This document shows, piece after piece, positions 8,180 through 16,977 of a stretch of DNA of 64,000 nucleotides (position 1 is its first letter; every line of letters starts with the position of its first letter). The notes under the pieces are model-generated. The model did no database searches. It was not told where the DNA came from and saw only the letters and a program-made list of their open reading frames with translations. A program made the translations under genes and the position numbers. Source of the stretch: UBA9732 sp052170315 (GTDB lineage Bacteria > Spirochaetota > Spirochaetia > Sphaerochaetales > Sphaerochaetaceae); contig JBQNAT010000010.1 in NCBI GenBank assembly GCA_052170315.1, forward strand, positions 25,680 through 89,679. Reading direction: 5' to 3'.

Positions 8180-8923
8180 ATGGGTAAGAAAAATTTGCTT
8201 ATTGTTCTGCTTCTTGTATTGGCTGTCTGTACCGTGTATGCATATCAGTTCTCGCCGCTGGAGCAGACATTTGAGCCTTCAGGAGCCAATGCTCAGAAGA
8301 CTTATACGATTGTAAATGATTCTGATGATCAGATAGCAATCAGTCTTTCAGTTGTTAAGAGGGATCAGGATGCTGACGGAAATGAGGTCAGGTCAGATGC
8401 CTCCGCGGAATTCCTTATCAGTCCTTCCAAAGTCATTGTCGCACCTCAGTCAACCTATGTTGTTAGGGTACATTACAGAGGCTCTTCAACAGTCACTGTA
8501 GAGAAAGCTTTCAGACTTATTGCGGAGCAGGTTCCATATTCACTTGGAAAAAACCAGACTACGCAAAGCATGTTCAACTTCCTCTACGTTTATGCGACAA
8601 GTCTTTATGTGACCCCTTCCGAAAAAGTTGCCAGAATTGACGTTTCAGCAGTGAAGGCCCGTATTGATGCTGAAGGCAATCGGGTTCTTGATGTAACCGT
8701 AAGAAACAGAGGCAATGTACATCAGATACTTTTGGATGCCGTCCTTACTGTAAAAGGCCCTTCGGGTTCATCCGTCGTTCTTGATCAGCCTGAGCAGCTA
8801 ACCGGAATAGATTCAGCCAATATCCTTGCCAGAAAAACAATTACCAAGACAATACCATGGCCGGAAGGATTGACTTTTGTTGAAGGTGGAAATTACTCCG
8901 GAGTTCTGCAGTTCGCGGAATAA
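8180..8923 (+). CDS. Periplasmic pilus-assembly chaperone-like protein (PapD type)
   Basis: This 247-residue protein has a signal peptide (cleavage near VYA, residue 21) and two Ig-like domains. The first domain carries the FRLIAEQVP strand (about 114-122), which matches the conserved strand and Arg/Pro pattern of fimbrial chaperones. The second ends in the usual beta-rich region with a PWPEGLTFVEGGNYSG turn. Such chaperones bind pilin subunits in the periplasm and hand them to an outer-membrane usher. AAGGTG precedes the ATG. The next gene, 39 bases on, is an usher-like protein, which supports the call. No pilin gene lies between or next to them. Sequence is divergent from proteobacterial PapD, so the assignment rests on pattern and context. 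Confidence 0.7.
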   Translation: MGKKNLLIVLLLVLAVCTVYAYQFSPLEQTFEPSGANAQKTYTIVNDSDDQIAISLSVVKRDQDADGNEVRSDASAEFLISPSKVIVAPQSTYVVRVHYRGSSTVTVEKAFRLIAEQVPYSLGKNQTTQSMFNFLYVYATSLYVTPSEKVARIDVSAVKARIDAEGNRVLDVTVRNRGNVHQILLDAVLTVKGPSGSSVVLDQPEQLTGIDSANILARKTITKTIPWPEGLTFVEGGNYSGVLQFAE

Positions 8924-8962
8924 GGTTTCCGGCAGGTCAGTTTCGTCAATTAGCGGTTTCCA

Positions 8963-11900
8963 ATGAGCGGTAAAACTGTGGTCCGGTTTATATTTTCTGC
9001 TGCAATCTTATTTTTGATTGCTGTTGCGTGTGTGATTTTTTTCTACACATGCAGCTTGGAGTATAATTCAAGACCTCAGCCTGAAACGGAAAGGGAACAG
9101 ACAGTTCAGAGCCCCGAGCTAACGGCGGAAGAAGAACCTGAAACGGCTGATATTGAAGAGCCGGAGACGGAAGTTCCAACAGAGATTGCCGATAGCGGGT
9201 ATTCGGATACGAAGTCCGAGTCTGAGCCTGTTGTTGAAATCTCCGCACAGCAGCCGGAACAGGAAATTGAGACCGCAGCGGAATCCGAACACCCGTCAGA
9301 ACAGGAAATTGAGACCGTGACGGAATCTGAACAGCCGTCAGAAACCGTTGAAACGGCTGAAACAGCTGAAACCGAAAAAATCCCGGAGGCCCCTGACCTT
9401 GACTGGTTTGTGTACACTGAATTGTATGAAGGCAGGAAAGATGACTGGGACAGCGCGCTTCTTAATGACGACGTTGACTGGTCTCAGTTCGTCTTCAGTG
9501 ATGAAGAACTGGTGCTGCCTGACGGAACCTACTATGCTCATCTGTACGTAAATAACAATGCTTACGGTACAGTCGCCTTTGAACAGATGAACGGCGTTCA
9601 GTTCTTCTCTCGCGGCGACCTCGCGAATGAGCTGAGAGGAACCTTGGCTGATTACTATTATGAAGAGTTCTTCGCGAACGGGGAAGCATACTTCACAATT
9701 GATTATCTTCGGAGCATGTCTGAGGATGTAAGCTATGACAGCAATAATATGCTGCTAAAGCTCAAGTTCAACTCTTCTCAGGTTCCTGTTCAGTCTATAT
9801 CCATGTCAACGTCTTCATACTCGCTTTTAAGGCAGAGTTATGATGTTGTAGGCAACGTTGTGATAGAGCCTGCAAAATTCTCATTTGAAACGAATGTAAG
9901 CGCGTTTGCAAGCATCCAGTATAACAGAGACTTTATTTTAGGCGGCCTTTCGGCATCTATGAGTTTTGCAAATATTTTCTCATTCTGGAATATAACGTTC
10001 AATCTTCCTGTTTCATTCTCATACTTCACGACTATGGGTATTGTCCCTTCTGTCGGAAGCTGGTTCGGCTATATTGATTTCGTATCTGACAGTATCAGGC
10101 TTTCATTCGGCAACGTTGGAAACGCGGGTTTTACAAACGGCACTCCGTTCGGATTCACGCTTGAGAAGAACTACAATTTCGGCAATACCTATGCAATGTC
10201 AAACCAGTATTCCCAGACCATTACGCTTGTTGAGGATTCAACCATAGACATCATGGTCAACGGTAACTCCGTCTTTACAAAAACACTGAGCCTTGGCGTA
10301 TACAGGCTTACAGATTTTGCCTTTATTCAGGGTTCAAACAACATTTCTGTAAGGATACACCCGGTTTCAATGGGTGAAGACACCACGAATGACCAGCTGC
10401 TTAACTTTTCTCAGAATTTTGATACATCGCTTATGGCTAAGGGTGAATCAACGTGGAGATTCGGGGCAGGCATACCAAAAATTTCACAGAGCAAGGATTC
10501 TCCGAATAAATACGAATTCGGCTTTGTCACTCCGGCTTTACCGCATTACTCCAAGCTTTACGGAAAGACGGAAATGGAGAATATTTACAATCTTTCTGCA
10601 ATCGGCGTGTTCTGGGAGCAGACGGTTGGAATCACGCATACCTATACTCAGACACATTCTTTCTCCTTTATTTTTGAAAAGAATCCTGAAAAATCTGCAA
10701 GGGCGGGGGAGTACTCGGCTACCGCAGGCATATCTTTATCCGGAATATTTGCTACTTCAACAGGTACAACAAGAGGAACACTTAACGGAGTACTTTCAAC
10801 CGGCAACACTTCAAGGAACAGTATTTCACTTACACTGTCTCAGAGTTTTGCGAACGATATCTTAAAACCAATGAATCTTTCCGGTTCTTATGCTATAACT
10901 CCCGATTCTCATACGGTTTCACTTAATACCGGCTACTCAATGGCAATTAAGTCTGTAAGACTTGGCGTCACTCTTAATACTTCATATAAGTTTAAGTTTT
11001 CTGAAAGTTCTCCTGACATAGATAAGCCTCTTCTTCTGAGCGGAGCTCTTTCCGTAAGCACCTCCTTTGGCAAACGCAGTTCTTTCTCTGTTAATGCCTC
11101 AATTAATCAGAATCTTGCCTTCTACGCGACGGCCAGTCTTTCCCTTTCACTTGAGAATCAAAGTCTCAGCTCGTCTGTAACGACAAACAACGGAAGTTCC
11201 TATACCGGAAACGTCGGATGGTTCTACAGACCCGGAGGGTCCGGCAGGAACAGCTTCCAGATTAATGTATCCAACATAAATCTGGCAAATCCGAGCAGCC
11301 ATACGCTTTCCGCTTCCTGGGCCAGATCTGGAGAGCTTATGAGTTTTTCTTTAAGACAGCAGGCAAGCGCAAACTATACCAGGTTTAATACTTCACTGTC
11401 TCTTAATACAGCCTTTGCGTATGCGGACGGACATCTGGCAATGACTAACAGCATTTATTCTCCGTTCATAATAATAGCTCCTGAAAGTTCCCTTAAAAAG
11501 GCAACCATATCAGTTTCCAATGCAAACGATTCAAATACCAACGCTTCAAAGAAAACATTCGGCAATGTCCTTTATACGAAGCTTTCGATGTACAAATCCA
11601 ATAACATTGTAGTTTATGCTTCCAACGGCTCTCTGTTCACTTCCTCAGGGTCCTTCCTGTTCAAGGTAACTCCGTATGCGCGCCAGGGCTTCCTTGCAAA
11701 GATAGCGCTTAAATCCTCTATTGCCGTTTCAGGTGTGCTAAGACGTTCCGAAACCTCGGTTTATGATTCCTACTCTTCGCCTATCTATAAAGTAAAGATT
11801 GCTGATAACGGAGTTGATGTTGAAAGCATTGAAATTGACGATTCGGCATACTTTTTCACAGATGTTGACGGACGCTACATTCTCAGTGAGCTTGCCGCCG

Positions 11901-12238
11901 GTATTTACATGATTGACCTTAATATCAACGACCAATGGTATGCTGCCTTCTTTGAAGTACCTGAAGTGGAAGAGGCCGGTCAGGTTGCCCTGTTCAATGA
12001 ATTTGACGCTTCTGCTGTACCGACCGATACGGAGGTTGTGCAGAAGTATAATGTAAGAGACTATGATTCCTCCTATGCCGGTTCCGTATATTTCAGCCTT
12101 GACAGGTATATTTCCGAACAGGAATACTGGCAGATGCTCTTTTCTCTCACAGAAACTGAAGAAGAAAATTCATGGCTCTGGGACGAAGAAGACGTTGATA
12201 CTGCTCAATATCAGCAGCTGACCAACACTGCGCTTTGA
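8963..12238 (+). CDS. Usher-like outer-membrane protein with N-terminal anchor and acidic repeat linker
   Basis: This 1091-residue protein has three parts. Residues 1-34 form one hydrophobic segment after MSGKTVVR. Residues about 40-145 are an acidic Glu/Ser/Thr/Pro linker with a 14-residue repeat. From about 150 on it resembles FimD-type ushers: an N-terminal domain with LPDGTYYAHLYVNNNAYG, a long beta-barrel rich in alternating Ser/Thr/aromatic strands, and a plug-like segment (about 415-475) with DIMVNGNSVF and VYRLTDFAFIQGSNNI. Near 950-1000 a carboxypeptidase-like turn occurs (FFTDVDGRYILSELAAGIY), as in usher C-terminal domains. Ushers pass chaperone-bound subunits through the outer membrane. 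The anchor plus flexible acidic linker is not part of a standard usher. No clear ribosome site was seen. Its stop overlaps the next start by one base. Confidence 0.65.
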   Translation: MSGKTVVRFIFSAAILFLIAVACVIFFYTCSLEYNSRPQPETEREQTVQSPELTAEEEPETADIEEPETEVPTEIADSGYSDTKSESEPVVEISAQQPEQEIETAAESEHPSEQEIETVTESEQPSETVETAETAETEKIPEAPDLDWFVYTELYEGRKDDWDSALLNDDVDWSQFVFSDEELVLPDGTYYAHLYVNNNAYGTVAFEQMNGVQFFSRGDLANELRGTLADYYYEEFFANGEAYFTIDYLRSMSEDVSYDSNNMLLKLKFNSSQVPVQSISMSTSSYSLLRQSYDVVGNVVIEPAKFSFETNVSAFASIQYNRDFILGGLSASMSFANIFSFWNITFNLPVSFSYFTTMGIVPSVGSWFGYIDFVSDSIRLSFGNVGNAGFTNGTPFGFTLEKNYNFGNTYAMSNQYSQTITLVEDSTIDIMVNGNSVFTKTLSLGVYRLTDFAFIQGSNNISVRIHPVSMGEDTTNDQLLNFSQNFDTSLMAKGESTWRFGAGIPKISQSKDSPNKYEFGFVTPALPHYSKLYGKTEMENIYNLSAIGVFWEQTVGITHTYTQTHSFSFIFEKNPEKSARAGEYSATAGISLSGIFATSTGTTRGTLNGVLSTGNTSRNSISLTLSQSFANDILKPMNLSGSYAITPDSHTVSLNTGYSMAIKSVRLGVTLNTSYKFKFSESSPDIDKPLLLSGALSVSTSFGKRSSFSVNASINQNLAFYATASLSLSLENQSLSSSVTTNNGSSYTGNVGWFYRPGGSGRNSFQINVSNINLANPSSHTLSASWARSGELMSFSLRQQASANYTRFNTSLSLNTAFAYADGHLAMTNSIYSPFIIIAPESSLKKATISVSNANDSNTNASKKTFGNVLYTKLSMYKSNNIVVYASNGSLFTSSGSFLFKVTPYARQGFLAKIALKSSIAVSGVLRRSETSVYDSYSSPIYKVKIADNGVDVESIEIDDSAYFFTDVDGRYILSELAAGIYMIDLNINDQWYAAFFEVPEVEEAGQVALFNEFDASAVPTDTEVVQKYNVRDYDSSYAGSVYFSLDRYISEQEYWQMLFSLTETEEENSWLWDEEDVDTAQYQQLTNTAL
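9257..9340 (+). repeat. 42-base tandem repeat in the acidic linker of the usher-like gene
   Basis: Two copies (9257-9298 and 9299-9340) each begin with GAACAGGAAATTGAGACCG and differ at a few positions. They encode a repeated Glu/Ser-rich 14-residue unit starting EQEIET. Confidence 0.75.
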
Positions 12239-12468
12239 TGAAATACTTTGTAATCGCAGAAAAAAAAGAAATAGACGCTTTCCATGTAATAGGAGTTTCA
12301 GGTATTGCCGTATCCTCCGAGAAAGAAGGGAAAAAGGTTTTACAGGATGCTCTTTTAAGAGAAGATATCGGAACTGTCATACTTTCAGAGAAGATATATG
12401 AAAAAAATATTTCTATGATAAAAGAGCATGAAAGTACCGGACGTTTCCCCGTGATACTGAAACTTTAG
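12238..12468 (+). CDS. V-type ATP synthase subunit F-like protein
   Basis: This 76-residue protein matches the pattern of V/A-type ATP synthase subunit F. It opens with a strand (MKYFVIAE), has HVIGVSGIAVSS where F subunits have a GFRLxGV segment, then REDIGTVILSEKIYE, and ends in a PVILKL strand. Subunit F is normally about 100 residues and sits on the central rotor stalk. This copy is short and orphan: no other V-ATPase subunit is nearby. Its ATG shares one base with the usher stop, so it is translationally coupled. Its end overlaps the convergent CNNM gene by 4 bases. It may be a regulatory relative of the response-regulator-like F fold and not an ATPase part. Confidence 0.55.
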   Translation: MKYFVIAEKKEIDAFHVIGVSGIAVSSEKEGKKVLQDALLREDIGTVILSEKIYEKNISMIKEHESTGRFPVILKL

Positions 12469-13775
12469 TTTCCGTTATCGTTTTTGTCAGCCAGTTTTAC
12501 AAGGACTTTTTCAACCCTCAAACCGTCCATTTCAAGGACTTTAAGCTCTATGCCGCCGTATGTAAGAATTTCGTTATCCGCAGGAAAGTGCCCCAGTTTT
12601 TCAACTACCCAGCCGCCTACTGTTTCGCTGTCAGCTTCAAAATCTTCTTCGTTAATGCCCGCGAGTTCAAGAAATTCGCTTATTGGCAGATCTCCGTCAA
12701 CTTCAAATTCTCTGTCATTATATTTTACAACTTCAGGGTCTACTTCATCATATTCGTCGTAGATTTCTCCTACTATCTGCTCAAGGACATCTTCCATTGA
12801 AACAACTCCAAGTGTTCCGCTGTATTCATCCGTTACAATGGCAAGATGCTGTTTGGCGCTTTTAAGCGTATTCAGGACCTTAGGCAGTTTCATTGTTTTA
12901 TATACATAACAGGTTGGCATCAGCAGAGAAGAAAGGTCTATAGGGACTGAATCGCTGCCGGAGATATTTGCCTTACGGTCGGTCAGGGCTTTCAGAACAG
13001 TGTTCAGGTGCAAAATGCCTATGATGTTGTCTATGCTTCCGCGGTATACGGGAATGCGGGAGTAGGGCGAGTCCTCAAGGGCCTGCCTGATGTCCGCCCA
13101 CGAATCCTCTATGTCTATTGCGTGAACATCTACGCGCGCTGTCATAACTTCGGATGCCGATATATCGGCAAAGTCTATTGCGGCCTGCATCAGGTTGGAG
13201 TCATCTTCATCAATTATCCCTTCGTCTTCGGCGGTTTCTATTATGGATTGAAGCTCTTCAACCGATTCTTCCTGATTTTCTTCTTCGTCATGCTGCTCTT
13301 TGATTCCCATGGTAAGAAGGCGCACAAGTCCTACAATAATCCATATCAGCGGTTTGAAGACTGCCATGAGTATCCGGATAAAACCCGCAGACTTCATTGC
13401 AAAGCCTGTAGCATTTTTCTTTGAATAGATTTTAGGTATGGTTTCACCGAAAATAATTACCAGCACTGTGAGTATGGCGGTAGAGGCCCAGGTGTATTTA
13501 TCCGACCCCGTAATTAGTATTACAAGTACTGAAGCCAGAGAAGAGGATGCTATGTTTACAAGATTGTTTCCTATCAGGATGGCGCTAAGGGCATTGTCAA
13601 AGTTTTCTGTTATCTTAAGCGCCCTGCCTGCGCTTTTCCAGCCTTTTGTTTTTTCTTCGCTTATGTTTTCAAGTCTTATTGTATTACATGAAGAGAAGGC
13701 CATTTCAGAGCCCGAAAAGAATGCTGAGAGGGTAATGCAGAGAACGATAGATATGGATATTACGACGATATTCAT
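12465..13775 (-). CDS. CNNM/CorC (hemolysin TlyC-type) membrane protein, copy 2
   Basis: This 436-residue protein has the DUF21/CNNM membrane domain (three to four helices, residues about 5-170, with FFSGSEMAFSS near the start and FGETIPK), two CBS domains (about 195-330, including DEYSGTLGVVSMEDVLEQIVGEI) and a C-terminal CorC_HlyC domain ending near residue 430. The family is linked to magnesium/cobalt efflux or ion homeostasis and is often labelled hemolysin, although it is not a proven toxin. It is the second gene of a pair: its start overlaps the stop of its paralogue by four bases (ATGA type). The 3' end overlaps the subunit F-like gene. Confidence 0.85.
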   Translation of the reverse strand: MNIVVISISIVLCITLSAFFSGSEMAFSSCNTIRLENISEEKTKGWKSAGRALKITENFDNALSAILIGNNLVNIASSSLASVLVILITGSDKYTWASTAILTVLVIIFGETIPKIYSKKNATGFAMKSAGFIRILMAVFKPLIWIIVGLVRLLTMGIKEQHDEEENQEESVEELQSIIETAEDEGIIDEDDSNLMQAAIDFADISASEVMTARVDVHAIDIEDSWADIRQALEDSPYSRIPVYRGSIDNIIGILHLNTVLKALTDRKANISGSDSVPIDLSSLLMPTCYVYKTMKLPKVLNTLKSAKQHLAIVTDEYSGTLGVVSMEDVLEQIVGEIYDEYDEVDPEVVKYNDREFEVDGDLPISEFLELAGINEEDFEADSETVGGWVVEKLGHFPADNEILTYGGIELKVLEMDGLRVEKVLVKLADKNDNGN

Positions 13776-15079
13776 TCAGCTGTCTCCTCTTCATTTTTTT
13801 CAGATTTGGGATGAAAGACAATTTTTACCTTTAAAATCCTGTTGTGCCGGATTTCTTCAACCGAAACTTCAAGATTGTGATATGTAAAGGAATCCCCTTT
13901 CTGAGGTATTGTTGAAAACTGCTCATAGACCCATTCTCCGACCTGAAGTGTCTGGTTGTCTTTTTCTTCCGTATCGGGGTCTTCAAAACCTATGAAATCA
14001 AAGATATCGCTCAGAGTCTGGTCCGCATCTGTAATATAGATGAAATCCGTGTCGGAATCGCCGGAAATTTTGACTATGGGCTCTTTCACTTCATCGCTTT
14101 CGTCCCATATTTCGCCTACAAGCTCTTCAAGTATGTCTTCTATCGTAACAATGCCAAGCGTTCCCCCGTAGCTGTCCGTGATAACCGCTATGTTTTGTTT
14201 CCGCTTTGACATTTCAGGAAGAAGTTCGTGTATCTCCGTACTCTGGTGTGCAAAATAGACACTGTCCATTGTAGATCGGATATCAGGCGTTGTCCCTGTC
14301 TGCAGATAGCTTCTGAGGTATCTTCTGATTTGAAGTACGCCTATGATGTTGTCTATAGAGCCTTCATAAACCGGCAGTCTGCTGTGTGTCTGGCCTTTTA
14401 TGAAATCAAGTACTTTTCCGGGTTCATCATCTATATCTATGGCCGCAACGTCCACTCTGGGCGTAAGAATGCTTTCAGCCGTGACATCACCGAATTCAAG
14501 GGCAGATGTCAAAAGGTCGCTCTGGTTCTCATCTAAAGTGCCTTCTTCAGCCATATCGTCTATAAGGTCATGAAGCTCGTCTTCCGTAACGGAAACCCGA
14601 CCTTCATTTTTGCTGTGCTTTGTAATAGCCTGACCTATTTTGGTAAGAAGTTTCGCCGGCGGAGAAAGTATTTTTGTAATTACCAGCAGAAGAGGCGCGC
14701 AGCTCATTATAAGCTTCTCAGGTCTTTTTTTCGCAATGCTTTTGGGCAGCATTTCACCGGCAAAGAAAACAACTATCGTTGTGACAAGAGTTGCCAGTGA
14801 TACTGCTGAAAGTCCCCATTTCCTTGTTACATAAACCGTTACTATTGAAGCTGTGGCTATATGGATTATGTTTGTACAAATCAGAAGCGCTGTTATGACA
14901 AGGTCAAATTCTCCCAGCAGGGAAAGCACTTTTTTCGCATTTTCATTGCCGTGTTCGGACGCTACTTTAATTTTGGTTTTTGAGACGGAGGAGAGCGCGG
15001 TCTCGGAGATGGCGCAGTATGCCGCGCCCAGCAACAAAAGAATCACCCATAACAGAGGGGGCTTACTACCATCATCCAT
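13772..15079 (-). CDS. CNNM/CorC (hemolysin TlyC-type) membrane protein, copy 1
   Basis: This 435-residue protein has the same architecture as the gene after it: membrane domain (about 1-170, with AISETALSSVSKTKI and FAGEMLPKSIAKK), CBS pair (about 195-330, with TDSYGGTLGIVTIEDILEELVGEI) and C-terminal transporter-associated domain. The conserved SE in the first helix and the GE(M/T)(L/I)PK motif at the end of the third helix are both kept in both copies. The pair is translationally coupled, so the proteins may form a heterodimer in place of the usual CNNM homodimer; that is inference. Function in Mg or Co ion export follows from the family. Confidence 0.85.
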   Translation of the reverse strand: MDDGSKPPLLWVILLLLGAAYCAISETALSSVSKTKIKVASEHGNENAKKVLSLLGEFDLVITALLICTNIIHIATASIVTVYVTRKWGLSAVSLATLVTTIVVFFAGEMLPKSIAKKRPEKLIMSCAPLLLVITKILSPPAKLLTKIGQAITKHSKNEGRVSVTEDELHDLIDDMAEEGTLDENQSDLLTSALEFGDVTAESILTPRVDVAAIDIDDEPGKVLDFIKGQTHSRLPVYEGSIDNIIGVLQIRRYLRSYLQTGTTPDIRSTMDSVYFAHQSTEIHELLPEMSKRKQNIAVITDSYGGTLGIVTIEDILEELVGEIWDESDEVKEPIVKISGDSDTDFIYITDADQTLSDIFDFIGFEDPDTEEKDNQTLQVGEWVYEQFSTIPQKGDSFTYHNLEVSVEEIRHNRILKVKIVFHPKSEKNEEETAE

Positions 15080-15247
15080 AACGGACTAACAACTCCTTGG
15101 TTCCGGCAAAACGGAATTAATATAGAAAATATAATATAGGGAATACATGCATATGGTCAATATTGCTCAGGGCCGGTAAATTTCCTTATTTCGTGAGTAT
15201 ATATGCCCTTGTATTTGCGAAACAGCGCGGTGGACTGTCATGCTTTA

Positions 15248-15790
15248 TTAAGCCTGAAAGCTCATATATTCTTTTCCTTCAAGAGTCTTCCACAGGAAAA
15301 GCCCGTCTTCAAGTGTCATATAGGAGTGCGGCGTTTCATTTTTGGGAATTGAGACCGAGCCCGGGTTGATATATGTGTAATTTTCATGTTCAACGCAGGC
15401 GGGAATGTGTGTATGGCCGTGAAGAAGGATGTCCCCGTTTTTTATTGGAGGCAGGTTTTTTTCATTGAAAACATGTCCGTGGGTTATGAAAAGCAGCTTA
15501 CTTCCTACGGGCATAAGAGCGTAATCCGCAAGTACGGGGAAGTCCAGAACCATCTGGTCAACTTCCGCTTCACAGTTGCCTCTTACGGCAAGTATGAGGT
15601 TTTTTCTGCCATTCAGCATTTCTATTACGGCTTTAGGCTTATATTCTTTCGGCAAATCATTCCTTGGACCATGGTAGAGAAGGTCTCCCAAAAGAATAAT
15701 CCTGTCCGCTTTTTCCATTTCAAAGGCCTCAAACATCTTTTTGCAGTAAAAAGCCGAACCGTGTATGTCAGACGCTATGAACCATTTCAT
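15248..15790 (-). CDS. YfcE-type metallophosphoesterase
   Basis: This 180-residue calcineurin-like phosphoesterase has all motifs of the YfcE/MJ0936 group: ASDIHGS (Asp8, His10), GDLLYHG, RGNCE, THGHVF and LHGHTHIP. The family hydrolyses phosphodiesters with two metal ions; the natural substrate is usually unknown. The start at 15790 is chosen because GGGAGA lies just before it and the protein then begins MKWFIASDIHGS, the normal N-terminus. A frame extension to 15850 would add 20 residues with no family support. It stands alone on the minus strand between the CNNM pair and the divergent gpx promoter. Confidence 0.85.
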   Translation of the reverse strand: MKWFIASDIHGSAFYCKKMFEAFEMEKADRIILLGDLLYHGPRNDLPKEYKPKAVIEMLNGRKNLILAVRGNCEAEVDQMVLDFPVLADYALMPVGSKLLFITHGHVFNEKNLPPIKNGDILLHGHTHIPACVEHENYTYINPGSVSIPKNETPHSYMTLEDGLFLWKTLEGKEYMSFQA

Positions 15791-15898
15791 ATTTTCTCCC
15801 GCGCTGCAGGTGCGCACCGAAATAATGCAGCAAAAATACCGATTTTTCAATAAGAGCCGGCCGGCATGCCGAATTTTATATTCTTTTATATTCTTATG

Positions 15899-15936
15899 TT
15901 GACACTCTCAATTCAATTGTGTACAATCTAATTGTA
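15899..15936 (+). promoter_or_regulatory. gpx-ohrR promoter with OhrR-type operator
   Basis: TTGACA (15899-15904) and TACAAT (15922-15927) are separated by exactly 17 bases. Overlapping the -10 is the perfect palindrome TACAATCTAATTGTA (15922-15936), which matches the known OhrR operator pattern (TACAATT-AATTGTA). The second gene of the operon encodes OhrR, so autorepression released by organic peroxides is the likely control. Confidence 0.75.
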
Positions 15937-15982
15937 AAAAATAAAATATATCCGAGCCTTAAGGCTTCGAAAGGGGACAATA

Positions 15983-16534
15983 ATGAATATTTATGATTAC
16001 AGTGTTAAAGCAGCAGACGGAAGTGAAGTTAGTCTTAAAAACTATCGGGGAAAAGTCATAATGATAGTGAACACGGCAACAGGCTGCGGCTTTACTCCTC
16101 AATATGAGGCAATTGAGAAAATGTATGAGGCTTTGCATGAAGAGGGGCTGGAAGTTATAGATGTCCCGTGCAACCAGTTCGCCGGTCAGGCTCCCGGTAC
16201 CGATGAAGAGATTCACGAATTTTGCACTTTGAAATACCACACACGGTTTCCGCAGATGAAGAAGTCCGACGTAAACGGAGATACGGCAATCCCGCTTTAC
16301 AGGTATCTTAAGTCTCAAAAGAGCTTTGAAGGTTTCGGGAAGGGTGCAAGGGCTCTTGCGATGAACGCTCTTCTTAAGGCTATTGATAAAGACTACAAAA
16401 ACAATTCCGAAATCAAGTGGAACTTCACAAAGTTTATTGTCAACAGGAAAGGTGAGGTTGTTGCCCGCTTTGAGCCTACAGCGGACATGAAGACTGTACG
16501 TGAATTTGTAGAGAATACTCTAAGGGAAGTCTGA
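15983..16534 (+). CDS. Glutathione peroxidase family protein (Cys type)
   Basis: This 183-residue thiol peroxidase of the glutathione peroxidase family has the catalytic tetrad context visible: NTATGCGFTPQ with peroxidatic Cys35 in place of selenocysteine, VPCNQFAGQ with the Gln near 65, and KWNFTKF with Trp near 138. Such Cys-type enzymes usually use thioredoxin to reduce hydrogen peroxide and organic hydroperoxides. No signal peptide is present, so it is cytoplasmic. AAGGGGAC precedes the ATG. It is followed two bases after its stop by an OhrR regulator, and the shared promoter carries an OhrR-type operator, so it is an organic-peroxide-inducible defence gene here. In most bacteria OhrR pairs with Ohr, so the Gpx pairing is a variation. 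Confidence 0.9.
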   Translation: MNIYDYSVKAADGSEVSLKNYRGKVIMIVNTATGCGFTPQYEAIEKMYEALHEEGLEVIDVPCNQFAGQAPGTDEEIHEFCTLKYHTRFPQMKKSDVNGDTAIPLYRYLKSQKSFEGFGKGARALAMNALLKAIDKDYKNNSEIKWNFTKFIVNRKGEVVARFEPTADMKTVREFVENTLREV

Positions 16535-16536
16535 AA

Positions 16537-16971
16537 GTGAAAACCTGTCCGCAGCTCAGGCTTGAGAACCAGATATGCTTCCCGCTTTATGCCTGCTCAA
16601 AGGAGATTGTCAGGCGCTATGCCCCGCTTCTTGAGCCCTATAAACTGACCTATACCCATTACATTGCTATGATGGTTATCTGGGAAGCTGAGGAAATAAC
16701 GGTAAGCGACCTTGGGAAAAAGCTTTTTCTTGATTCGGGGACGCTTACTCCTGTTCTTAAAAAGCTGGAAGCCAACGGATATGTGAAAAGAAAAAGAAAG
16801 TCTGAAGATGAGAGATGCGTTATCGTGTCTCTTTCAGCTGAAGGCCGCGCACTTCAGGAAAAACTTGCCGACATACCCATGCGAATGGGGTCATGCATGA
16901 ACCTTTCCAAAGAAGACGCGGGTACTCTTTATGGGCTTTTATATAAAGTACTGAACAATTTTCGGCGCTGA
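16537..16971 (+). CDS. ohrR: OhrR-type MarR family peroxide sensor/repressor
   Basis: This 144-residue MarR-family winged-helix regulator carries the OhrR signature at its N-terminus: LENQICFPLYAC, with Cys14 aligning with the reactive cysteine of Bacillus OhrR. A second cysteine (Cys20) lies close by and could form a disulfide with it or with another thiol. The recognition region follows (VSDLGKKLFLDSGTLTPVLKKLE) and the wing contains RKRKSEDERC. OhrR represses until organic hydroperoxides oxidise the sensing cysteine. The GTG start at 16537 is supported by AAGGGAAG at 16522-16529. The matching operator lies in the promoter of this operon at 15922-15936. Confidence 0.85.
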   Translation: MKTCPQLRLENQICFPLYACSKEIVRRYAPLLEPYKLTYTHYIAMMVIWEAEEITVSDLGKKLFLDSGTLTPVLKKLEANGYVKRKRKSEDERCVIVSLSAEGRALQEKLADIPMRMGSCMNLSKEDAGTLYGLLYKVLNNFRR

Positions 16972-16977
16972 ATTTTC

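Noticed and set aside
9106..9417. Minus-strand open frame of about 100 residues rich in Ser, Val and Cys
   Set aside because: It is the mirror of the repetitive acidic linker of the usher-like gene and has no ribosome site.
12465..15079. Hemolysins
   Set aside because: The name is historical for CNNM/CorC proteins; the domains indicate ion homeostasis and not toxin activity.
15870..15885. GC-rich palindromic sequence as terminator of the phosphodiesterase gene region
   Set aside because: It lies upstream of that minus-strand gene, the stem is short and no T run follows in the proper direction.
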